Of a DNA stretch of 42,340 bases, positions 8,073 to 16,262 are shown one piece after another. The stretch is from assembly GCF_900549175.1 (NCBI RefSeq), contig NZ_URNN01000003.1, positions 1 through 42,340 on the forward strand, written 5' to 3'. Position 1 is the first letter of the stretch. Every line of letters starts with the position of its first letter. Under the pieces are notes generated by a model. It did no database searches and was not told the DNA's origin. It saw nothing but the letters and a program-made list of their open reading frames with translations. Made by a program: the position numbers and the translations under genes. The DNA is from an uncultured Prevotella sp. Lineage in GTDB: Bacteria; Bacteroidota; Bacteroidia; Bacteroidales; Bacteroidaceae.

Positions 8073-11012
8073 ATGAAAGCGGGACACAATGCCATATACA
8101 CGCTGGTGACGATAATCCTTTGCCTATGTTTCGGAGTGAGCGGGACACGGGCGCAGGAACCTATTGATATTCAAGGTAGGATAAAGGTTGTAAACAAAAT
8201 CTCTGGAGATAACGGTGAAACGAGAATTGACACAATGGCTCAATTCGTTTTTTATGGAATTTTCGGTGATATGCAAAAAGCTCAAAAAGCAATGGCTGAA
8301 TTGGATAAGTTCAAATTTGCGTCATTGAGTGACAAGGCCTTTCGTGACAAGTGTAGGCAGGTAGGATTCGGCTCCCAGACCAAAGGAAACGGAACATTTT
8401 CGACGAAAGCACTTCAAGGCATGGTGATTGTTGCTGTTACTAAGTATGGTGATGTGTCATTGGATAAAAATGGAAAAATTCCTGCAACAAATATAATATC
8501 AAGCGGAAAGTCTTATTATAATATTGAGATAGAAACGCACAACCTTGTAGGTGGTGGAGCACAGGGAACCCAAAGAAGGGTGGTCGGACCTCCTTTTGAC
8601 ACGGGAGACGGTACGATTAAGTATCCTATTGTAGCAGAAATACCAAGAGACAAAGTTTTCAAGAATACACGAATAATTGTACAATCGTACGCCATTGACT
8701 GTATTACAGAGGACACGATGTCTTATCTAATACCTATTGTCCTTGAAGGAGACTCATATCATGAGTTGCAGGACAAACGGCGTGCTTTCGATTACTTTAA
8801 GAACGACAATTTGGCACCCTGTTATTATTCGTTTGTTATTGATGGCTTCCAAGATGTGGATCCGTTGAAGACTGCAGATGTGAAGTTAAGCCGTGAATAT
8901 ATCAAGATGGACACTCTGAGGAGGCAGAAAGAAGTGGATATGAAGAAAGACTCTGTCATGATAGTTGGTCCGGTTACTCTTGTACCTGATTCGTTGGGAA
9001 AAAATCTAATATTCGGCGCGACTATCAAATACAGACTACCTCATAAGGATTCTATATGTCGTGGTGCTTATGTGTGCGCTCTTGAAAACTATCACCGCGT
9101 ATATGAAAAGAAATTGTATCCTGGAACGTGTTTGGTGAACAGACCGTTCAAGTTCCTCGATTTCTCCGCCGGTATTCCCGATATGGAGCTATCCACCGAT
9201 TTTCAGGAACCTGCCGAGGAGAATTTCGCTAAAGTGAACGATAAGTTGGATTTGCGTTTCTTGCAGGGAAAGGCGGAATTGGCCAAAGATTCCATAAATG
9301 ATTTGGAGGCGGCTCGAATGGCAGAGGTTCTTGGCAATCAGGAAGGTCTTCTTAGTCAGACGGTTACTATCACTGCAACGTCTTCTCCTGAGGGTAGTGA
9401 CAAGATAAACAGGGATTTGGCTGCCAAGCGTGCTGTAGTGGCAAGACAATATCTGTCTCGTCTGTTACGTGGTGTTACTCCAAAGACTGAGACAAAACTG
9501 TATACATGGGATGAAGTGGCTGACCGATTGGCTGCTGATGGTAAACGTGTGGAAGCTCAGGCTGTGCGTGACGTTATTGCTGCAAATGGCAACAATAAGC
9601 CTGCACTTGATCGTGCCATGAAACAGCTGGAATTCTATGAATCGCTTGTTGTGCCTGTCATGAATAGTATGCGTGTGATGAGCTACTCGTATATGTTTGA
9701 GAGAAAGCATATCATGACGGAGACGGAAGTTGTCAAATCATATTACGACAACAAACGTAATTATCTTGAAGGTAAAAATAAGTTATCAAGCGGTGACTTC
9801 TATAACCTTTACAACAATATAACAGACTCCTTGGAACTTGATACCATTACGGTGATGGCATACAACCATTTGAATTTTGCAGAGAAGAGGAAAAATCTGT
9901 CAGCTCTTTATAGTGAGCGTATAGCCCCTTACGTGCTCAACCGCATGGCTCGTAGGTTGCTGGATAATGGAACGCCTGACACTATGATGCTTGCTCCGTT
10001 CATTGATGAGCCTGTTAACGATACAGTATTTGACAAGGAACTTAACAGAAAGAGACAGATGCTTGATGTGCCTGATGTATGTATGAACAATCAGGATATA
10101 CTTATAACGCAGGCCATGAACTACTATCAGTTGCAGATGTTCCCGCGTGCCCATAAATATATTTCTTGGATAAAGGCAATGTTGGGGGCAAAAGCACCTG
10201 AAGCACTTAGTAAGATACAGGTATATATGGACCTGATGACATATTTTTCGACAGATGAGAAAAATCCGCGGTTCAAGGCGGCAAAGAAAGCTGTATTGGA
10301 ACAGAGTGACAATAGGGCTATATTGTATACAGAGGTGCCAGAATGGACAGAAATAACTTTTGAAGAGACTAATAATTTGTTAGATAGAATGGCTGATGAC
10401 AACCCTAAAAAATGGTACCTGAAAGGTATGCTTTGGGCGCGCAAAGCCATGGATTTAGACGGTGAGCCGGATTTGAGTGCATATTATCCTGAGGATAAGG
10501 AAACGTTCCGAATTCTGTCCGATGCAGAGGAACGTAAACTTATGAATGAGAAATATGAAGAATGGGAAGAGTATGACAAGAAAAAGGAGGAATATCTGGC
10601 ACAAAAGAAAAATAACCAAGCAAAGGATGTTGTGGATATAACAGGTATAAAGCATTATTTGGCTTATTTCCATCATAGCTTTAAGTTGGGTGGTCCTTCG
10701 TTTAAAAGATATTATTATCAAGAGGGACGTGTGAGTGAAGACTTGCGTAAGAAATATCTGTATTTAAAAAAGGATTTCCCCGCATATGAGGAATTGTTCA
10801 AACTTTTAAAAGCCCGTGACGATGAAAATCGCGCGTTACTGCTTGAAGAAAGCGCCCCGTCAGCCGGTAATACTCCAGCAGCGGAACAGAATACCACAAG
10901 CGAGAATAGTGAAAGTTCAGTGACATCTGTTCCTGAAAACAATACGTCAGCTGCATCAGGGGATAATGTGACACCAGCACCTGGAAATAAAGAAGAGGAG
11001 ACAAAAGAGTAA
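8073..11012 (+). CDS. Large envelope protein with central OmpA-like segment
   Basis: Protein of 979 residues with a signal peptide ending near RAQ (residue 28). Residues about 431-465 hold an OmpA-like signature: ATSSPEGS, then N..LA.KRA, then V.RQYLSRLL. This matches the peptidoglycan-binding-like region of the OmpA-related proteins that accompany DUF3575 genes in Bacteroidales pilus loci. The N-terminal ~380 residues are beta-rich and not recognised. The region after the OmpA-like part is largely helical, and the last ~50 residues are Ser/Thr/Asn/Pro/Glu-rich. The stop overlaps the next start by one base (TAATG), so the barrel gene downstream is probably translationally coupled and may be a partner. 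I infer a periplasmic link between outer-membrane fimbria machinery and the cell wall. Confidence 0.7.
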   Translation: MKAGHNAIYTLVTIILCLCFGVSGTRAQEPIDIQGRIKVVNKISGDNGETRIDTMAQFVFYGIFGDMQKAQKAMAELDKFKFASLSDKAFRDKCRQVGFGSQTKGNGTFSTKALQGMVIVAVTKYGDVSLDKNGKIPATNIISSGKSYYNIEIETHNLVGGGAQGTQRRVVGPPFDTGDGTIKYPIVAEIPRDKVFKNTRIIVQSYAIDCITEDTMSYLIPIVLEGDSYHELQDKRRAFDYFKNDNLAPCYYSFVIDGFQDVDPLKTADVKLSREYIKMDTLRRQKEVDMKKDSVMIVGPVTLVPDSLGKNLIFGATIKYRLPHKDSICRGAYVCALENYHRVYEKKLYPGTCLVNRPFKFLDFSAGIPDMELSTDFQEPAEENFAKVNDKLDLRFLQGKAELAKDSINDLEAARMAEVLGNQEGLLSQTVTITATSSPEGSDKINRDLAAKRAVVARQYLSRLLRGVTPKTETKLYTWDEVADRLAADGKRVEAQAVRDVIAANGNNKPALDRAMKQLEFYESLVVPVMNSMRVMSYSYMFERKHIMTETEVVKSYYDNKRNYLEGKNKLSSGDFYNLYNNITDSLELDTITVMAYNHLNFAEKRKNLSALYSERIAPYVLNRMARRLLDNGTPDTMMLAPFIDEPVNDTVFDKELNRKRQMLDVPDVCMNNQDILITQAMNYYQLQMFPRAHKYISWIKAMLGAKAPEALSKIQVYMDLMTYFSTDEKNPRFKAAKKAVLEQSDNRAILYTEVPEWTEITFEETNNLLDRMADDNPKKWYLKGMLWARKAMDLDGEPDLSAYYPEDKETFRILSDAEERKLMNEKYEEWEEYDKKKEEYLAQKKNNQAKDVVDITGIKHYLAYFHHSFKLGGPSFKRYYYQEGRVSEDLRKKYLYLKKDFPAYEELFKLLKARDDENRALLLEESAPSAGNTPAAEQNTTSENSESSVTSVPENNTSAASGDNVTPAPGNKEEETKE

Positions 11013-13126
11013 TGATGAAATTGAAATCGTTTATATTTGTTGCTTGTATGGCGATGGTTTCCGTTGCCTCGGCACATATTGACTATAATGCAGAGCCTGC
11101 CGAACGTTATGTTGCCAGTCCTGATACCATTTATGAGGATGAGTCGTTCCGATTAAAAAGAGATAGTATAGCCAAAACAAGAATACCGGAGAACAAGACG
11201 AATGGCAAGGGCATCGACGCCATGAAACACCTCCTCGAGCGCCGTTATCTCGCCGATGGCGAGACTTTCACCAAGCGATGGGATGACCACCTGTTTGTTG
11301 AGGCCGGTTGCGGTTTTGAGCAGATGGTGCCGCCGGGACAGGGATATAAGTTCAATGCCCTTACTGTGGCCCATCTCGGTTTGGGCAAGCAGTTCAACAA
11401 GCTACATTCTGCCCGCGTGCTGTTTAACGGAGCCTTCGGCTATCAGCAGGATTTGGATAAGATTTATTATAAGGTGGGTGTAACGGCCGACCATCTGTTC
11501 AGCCTGACATCGTATATCAACGGTTTCAAGCCGTCGCGTCTGCTCGATGTCTCCACCGTTCTCGGTGTGGGGGCACAGTATGCCAAGTATGGCCGTAAGG
11601 GGCGTACGGGCACTTCGTATGATGTGCACATGGGACTGCAGTTCCGGTTCTTTACCGGTCCGCAGGGCTATATCAACATAGAACCCTATTACGGAATAGC
11701 CACCGACAAGCGCGACCTGAGCGAAAACCGCAACTGGAGGAAGATGGACATGTTCTATGGCGCTAACTTAAACTTCATATACTATCTGCGCAACAACTTG
11801 TCTCCGGAGGCGCGCCGCCGTTTTATAAAAGAACGTGCCGAGGACAACGAACTGGTGGCTGACAGCACCGCGCTCGATTCGTGGCGCCAGCCGTGGTTCT
11901 TCGAGTTCTCCAACGGCGTGGACTTTGTCGATTCGCATACACTCGGCCTTGCGGAGACCATGGGACACAACTTCTCCATTTCTGTGGGCAAATGGCTCTC
12001 GTCGGCCATCGGTATACGTTTCACCGGTACCTCGTCGACAGCCACATGGCTGAAAGACGTTACGCCGGAAAAGCTGTCGCCATACCAGCCGCCCTACGAG
12101 CGTGACTTCCGCAGCTATTACGTGGGTCTGCGCGGTGAGGCTCTGTTCAATCCGCTTGGCTTCTCGGCCAACTACAACTGGGACAGTCCGTTGGGATTCT
12201 ATCTCTTTGCCGGTGGTGAAATGGGACGTCTGATGAAGTTCCAGCCCGGAACGGAACTCAGATGCAACACCCAGGCGTATACCTTCGGTGCCCACTTGTG
12301 GGCTCGCTTGACGGACGGTCTGCAGGTGTTTGTGGAGCCGCGTTATACCAATTATGTGTATAAGGTTCCGTATTCAAATGTGGCATGGAACGAGCGTTTC
12401 TCAGATGACACATACTCGCTGAACGTGGGTATGACAGTGTCGACCACCGGCATGAAATATCGCCGGGCCAATGCCGCTGACGACGGCGAGATGCGTCATG
12501 TGGTGGTGGGACTCGGTGGCGGTACCAACATAACGCAGACACGCAACGGGTACAAAGGCTCGGCGGGGATGCCGTTTAACGGTATTGCTTTCGGCGAATA
12601 TCACTTCAACCGCATACACTCGGCCCGTGTGGCTTTCGACTTTGTGTCGCTCTCGCGTGCCGGCATAAGCTCGTATACTGACTATCGCATGGACATACCC
12701 GAGGAGGGTTATGCTCCCGTGCAGCGCAGCGGGTTATGGAACCACCGTTATTACTTCGGGTTCGTTTCACTGAACTATATGGTCAACCTGACAAACCTGT
12801 GTAGCGGCTATCGGCCCGGCAGGCGGTTTGAACTTGAGGCGTATGTGGGACCGACATGCGACATGCTGTTCGGCGAGACGGCAACGCTCAGCGAAAACGA
12901 GCGTCTGCAGGAAGGCCACGAGTGCCGGCTGAACGACGAGGTAGAGACTGTGACAAAGTTCGGATTCAATGCCGGTCTGAAGCTCAATGCGCACATCACT
13001 CCGCGCATAGACGTGTTCTTCTCACCTACAGTATATGCCTTGCGCAATTTCGGCATCAACGGCGTCAACTTCACCAAGCTCCGTCACATAGAGACGTTCA
13101 ACATCGGTGCGCAGTATAAGTTCTGA
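11012..13126 (+). CDS. Outer-membrane protein built from three related beta-barrel repeats
   Basis: Secreted protein of 704 residues; signal peptide ends near SVASA. After an N-terminal spacer it contains three related segments at residues about 94-259, 293-484 and 494-704. Each has an opening strand pair (HLFVEAGCGFE; PWFFEFSNGVDF; HVVVGLGGGTN), a middle group of strands (HSARVLFNGAF and HSARVAFDFVS are nearly the same in repeats 1 and 3), and a closing V/I-x-V/I-E/S-P-x-Y/V motif (INIEPYYGI; VFVEPRYTN; VFFSPTVYA). It ends in Phe (AQYKF), as typical outer-membrane barrels do. Each repeat resembles a small 8-strand barrel, so the protein may form three barrels or one large one. Translationally coupled to the OmpA-like protein. 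No family name recognised. Confidence 0.72.
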   Translation: MMKLKSFIFVACMAMVSVASAHIDYNAEPAERYVASPDTIYEDESFRLKRDSIAKTRIPENKTNGKGIDAMKHLLERRYLADGETFTKRWDDHLFVEAGCGFEQMVPPGQGYKFNALTVAHLGLGKQFNKLHSARVLFNGAFGYQQDLDKIYYKVGVTADHLFSLTSYINGFKPSRLLDVSTVLGVGAQYAKYGRKGRTGTSYDVHMGLQFRFFTGPQGYINIEPYYGIATDKRDLSENRNWRKMDMFYGANLNFIYYLRNNLSPEARRRFIKERAEDNELVADSTALDSWRQPWFFEFSNGVDFVDSHTLGLAETMGHNFSISVGKWLSSAIGIRFTGTSSTATWLKDVTPEKLSPYQPPYERDFRSYYVGLRGEALFNPLGFSANYNWDSPLGFYLFAGGEMGRLMKFQPGTELRCNTQAYTFGAHLWARLTDGLQVFVEPRYTNYVYKVPYSNVAWNERFSDDTYSLNVGMTVSTTGMKYRRANAADDGEMRHVVVGLGGGTNITQTRNGYKGSAGMPFNGIAFGEYHFNRIHSARVAFDFVSLSRAGISSYTDYRMDIPEEGYAPVQRSGLWNHRYYFGFVSLNYMVNLTNLCSGYRPGRRFELEAYVGPTCDMLFGETATLSENERLQEGHECRLNDEVETVTKFGFNAGLKLNAHITPRIDVFFSPTVYALRNFGINGVNFTKLRHIETFNIGAQYKF

Positions 13127-13232
13127 CGGGTCCGCCAAGTTTCAGTTCTGACGGGGTTGTCCTGTTGAAACATTATAAGTTCTGACGGGTTCACCAAGTC
13201 TCAGTTCAGACGATACTGCCCTGTTCAGATGA
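13115..13232 (+). repeat. Imperfect 59-bp tandem duplication over the barrel gene stop
   Basis: Unit 1 (13115-13173) starts with TATAAGTTCTGACGGGT, which holds the last codons and stop of the barrel gene. Unit 2 (13174-13232) repeats it with scattered changes (CCGCCAAG versus TCACCAAG; both then have TCAGTTC and later CTGTT). The copy is non-coding and appears to come from the gene end. Confidence 0.75.
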
Positions 13233-13235
13233 TAT

Positions 13236-13315
13236 CGCCCTGAAAGGGCAACAAGAACATAGCCCGGGGCAACGCCCCGGGTGATGAAGAGCAAAATATA
13301 CGCCCTGAAAGGGCA
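13236..13315. repeat. REP-like palindromic element
   Basis: Two identical copies of CGCCCTGAAAGGGCA (13236-13250 and 13301-13315) flank a GC-rich hairpin at 13263-13281, with an 8-bp perfect stem CCCGGGGC/GCCCCGGG and a 3-nt loop. The 15-mer is itself nearly palindromic. This resembles dispersed intergenic repeats I recall from Bacteroides and Prevotella genomes. It sits in the 233-nt gap between the barrel gene and the TPR gene and could attenuate transcription or stabilise the upstream transcript. Confidence 0.75.
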
Positions 13316-13359
13316 AAAGCATAATTTAAACAAGTGGAATTATATAAAAAACGAACATT

Positions 13360-14949
13360 ATGAAGAAGTCGATGATATATACCCTGCTCGCACTTTTCGT
13401 GTGGACAATGGCAGTGCCTGCCGCAGCGCAGAAGAAGCAGCAGAGAAGCATGAAGGAACTTGACCCTGAGGCTGCGGTGGAGGCAGTGAAGAGAGTGATA
13501 CGCAAGCATCAGGGATTGGGAGGCCCCAATTTCGTGGAAACTGAAATATATCCGCAGTTCAAGAAAAATCCGGAGGTGCTTACCAATATAGGCCATGCGT
13601 TCGATTTCCAGATTAATGATACCGTCAATGCCTTTAAATATATAGACAGGGCGTTGGCTGTCAACCCTAAATATGTGCCGGCGTATGTTGAGAAGGGAAG
13701 CATATTGTTCGGATGGGCAAAGACACCCGAAGATACCATAACGGCATATGGATGGTATGATAAGGCAATTTCATTTGACCCGAAAAATCCGCTCGGTTAT
13801 CAGGCTTATGCCAAGGCTTTGGCTAAGAAGCACGATTATGATGGTGCGGCAAAGAAGTTGGAAGAGATTCTCCAGCATGACCCCAATTATAATGTATATG
13901 TTGAGATAGGAGCTATGTATGGACTTGCTGACGTGGAATATGCCAGTAAGGCTATTGAAGCTTATGCCAAGGCTGACATGTCCCGTATGACATCCAATCA
14001 GATTGCCGGTTATATCACGTTGTTGCAGGCTGCCGGTAAGACAGGACAATGGGGTGCTTATAAGCGTTCAGACTCTCTCCTTACGTTGGCTCTGACGAAA
14101 TATCCCACTGATGCAAAGCTCAACCGATTGATGATGCAGAATAGTGTGGCCATCCAAAAATATGATCAGGCCATTGCTGCTGCCGATATACTTTTCAACA
14201 AGTCGGACAGTGCGGAAATTGACCTTGATGACTTTATGTCATACGCTCAGGCATACGAGGGACTGAAAAACTATAATGCAGCCATAGAGCAGTATCGCAA
14301 ATGCGTGGATTATGAGATAGTACGCCAAAACTATAAATCTGATGATGCTTTCGACAATGCCAAACGCACTGAAGAGAGAAAGAAGAATACGGCTTGGCAG
14401 GCTATAGCTAAGGCTTATGACGCGTCAGGATATACGGATAAGGCCATTGAGGAGCAGAAGAAGTTTATTGAGCACAGACGCGAACAGGGCAAACTTAATG
14501 CTCCGGAACTCCAGCAACTGATAAAATTCTATATAAGTCAGGCAGAAATATCAATGGGTGAGGAACAGAAGGCTATGTACAAGAATGCTTATGATGTATG
14601 GGCGGAAATTGCTGTAGTTTCTCCTGGTGATGCTGTGTTGGCTTATTATAGGCGAATGAGATTAGTATCAAAAATTGAAGAAAATACTGGAGAAGGTTTG
14701 GCTGTGCCGGATGCGGAAATGATATTGAAAATGATACCATATCCGGTGAGTCCGGATATAGATGATTTATCTAAAGCAACATTGGAAGCAGGTGTGAAAT
14801 ATCTTGCTTTCTATTATTTTACAAAGAAGCCGTCGGATTATATAAGCGCCGGAAAGTATTTTAAGATGTTAGGGCAGATTAATCCGGACGAACCAACATA
14901 CCTTCAGATTATGGCAAGCCCGAGGCTACGTAAAATGATGCGGATGTAG
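13360..14949 (+). CDS. Secreted TPR-repeat protein in the fimbrial run
   Basis: Protein of 529 residues; signal peptide ends near PAAAQ (residue 24). The body is a series of tetratricopeptide-like helix pairs, for example FKYIDRALAVNPKYVPAY, YDKAISFDPKNPLGYQAY and KKLEEILQHDPNYNVYVEIG, with later units around the IAAADILFNKSDSAE segment. It is a paralogue of the TPR protein at 32514-33938 (shared KKNPEVL near the N-terminus and LFNKSDSA in the middle). TPR proteins are protein-binding scaffolds; location in the periplasm or at the outer membrane is inferred from the signal. It is separated from the genes before it by a repeat-rich gap, and the next gene follows after 40 nt. Confidence 0.8.
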   Translation: MKKSMIYTLLALFVWTMAVPAAAQKKQQRSMKELDPEAAVEAVKRVIRKHQGLGGPNFVETEIYPQFKKNPEVLTNIGHAFDFQINDTVNAFKYIDRALAVNPKYVPAYVEKGSILFGWAKTPEDTITAYGWYDKAISFDPKNPLGYQAYAKALAKKHDYDGAAKKLEEILQHDPNYNVYVEIGAMYGLADVEYASKAIEAYAKADMSRMTSNQIAGYITLLQAAGKTGQWGAYKRSDSLLTLALTKYPTDAKLNRLMMQNSVAIQKYDQAIAAADILFNKSDSAEIDLDDFMSYAQAYEGLKNYNAAIEQYRKCVDYEIVRQNYKSDDAFDNAKRTEERKKNTAWQAIAKAYDASGYTDKAIEEQKKFIEHRREQGKLNAPELQQLIKFYISQAEISMGEEQKAMYKNAYDVWAEIAVVSPGDAVLAYYRRMRLVSKIEENTGEGLAVPDAEMILKMIPYPVSPDIDDLSKATLEAGVKYLAFYYFTKKPSDYISAGKYFKMLGQINPDEPTYLQIMASPRLRKMMRM

Positions 14950-14989
14950 TATTTCATTTAAAAACATTTCAGAAGACAAACAATATATA

Positions 14990-16219
14990 ATGAAACCATA
15001 TAATATTAAATCATACTTAGCAATATCCGCGATGGCGCTTGTGATTAGCGCCTGCAGCGACAGCACTTATGAGGGCGATGCAGACGTGGTGACGGAGGTC
15101 ACGCGTCTGCGGCTCTCTGCCGGGGGCGGCGTGACAGTGACGCCGGTAACACGCAGCACCAATCTCGACTTTCAGAACGGCACCTTTGCCGAAGGCACCG
15201 AGATAGGACTGTTTATGATGCAGGGAGTTACGTTTGAGAATTACCTTGACAGTGCCGATGCCGCGATGACACCGGATGACGGCGGTACATCCGCCACACG
15301 TGCTGCAGTGAGAAGACTCACCGAAGGCGGCAATGCAGAGCTGGCAGCCATGGTGGCTGCGGCTTATGCCGACGGAGTGCATTATGGTTATGAGAATGTG
15401 CGGGCGTATATAGACGCCGACGGCAGCATACGCCGTGCCGACGGCGGTCCCGACTTTATCTATCCTCTCCACGCCACCGACCGCGTGGCCATTGTGGCGT
15501 ATGCCCCTTACGATGAAATCGTCACTTACGACGACCTTATAAGCGGTACACCCGTTGCCGTTGCCGCCAATCAGAATACTGACGGTGACATGTTGTGGAG
15601 CGATTTCCTTGTGGGCATCCCCGAGCCTGGCAATCCCTTCCGCGGTGCCGAGGGCGAGCCGGTGGGCATTGACTTCCGTCACGCCATGTCAAGCCTGCAA
15701 CTGCACACCACGATTACCAATGTGCCGGAGTTCCGTTCGGACAGCGTTATAATAACGATGAAAGATGTGGCTCTGACCGACACCATACAGTTGGCCGCTT
15801 CCGCCCGCTCGCTGCAACAGGGCGACGGTGCGACGTTCTTCGGGTCGTTTGCTCCCACTGCCGAGGCCGACACGATATGGCCCCGCACACGCGGCGACAT
15901 CGTTTTGGCGCGTATGGCCGGACTTGGCTCACGCGGCAACGGTGAGAAGGTGACACTGTCGTGCAATGCCATTGTGGTGCCACAGGCATTTGCCGAGGGA
16001 CAGCACCCCACTTTCGAGATAACGCTGAAAGGCCGTGGCGAGGGCTTGGCCGACACCACCATCGTGCGTACCGACATGTACGACGGGGTGATTTTCCGCT
16101 CTGGCAAAATGAAGATTTACCGTACGTCGATACCCATCGGCGATGACGATACCCCCGACGAAACCCTGCCCGACGAAGGCAAGGACGATGTCGTACTTGG
16201 CAGTCCGGAAAAGAAATAA
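14990..16219 (+). CDS. Fimbrillin-family lipoprotein 4
   Basis: Lipoprotein of 409 residues, lipobox ISAC (Cys22), candidate maturation Arg in PVTRST (Arg55). Fimbrillin features are the N-terminal strand VTRLRLSAGGG, an EGTEIGLFMM segment, and VGIDFRHAMSSLQLHTTI, the counterpart of the F-x-H-x-(L/M)-x-x-L-x-F motif in the other pilins. The DGTQDI motif is replaced by LWSDFLVGI, which puts it in a different subgroup from the three pilins upstream. It lacks a close match to the usual terminal GW motif and ends in an acidic stretch. It lies between the TPR gene and the protease gene, so it may be a tip adhesin or a second fimbria type. Confidence 0.75.
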   Translation: MKPYNIKSYLAISAMALVISACSDSTYEGDADVVTEVTRLRLSAGGGVTVTPVTRSTNLDFQNGTFAEGTEIGLFMMQGVTFENYLDSADAAMTPDDGGTSATRAAVRRLTEGGNAELAAMVAAAYADGVHYGYENVRAYIDADGSIRRADGGPDFIYPLHATDRVAIVAYAPYDEIVTYDDLISGTPVAVAANQNTDGDMLWSDFLVGIPEPGNPFRGAEGEPVGIDFRHAMSSLQLHTTITNVPEFRSDSVIITMKDVALTDTIQLAASARSLQQGDGATFFGSFAPTAEADTIWPRTRGDIVLARMAGLGSRGNGEKVTLSCNAIVVPQAFAEGQHPTFEITLKGRGEGLADTTIVRTDMYDGVIFRSGKMKIYRTSIPIGDDDTPDETLPDEGKDDVVLGSPEKK

Positions 16220-16262
16220 CCGTTGAGATTATTGTTCTACTTTGAAAAGAGTTATATAGAAG

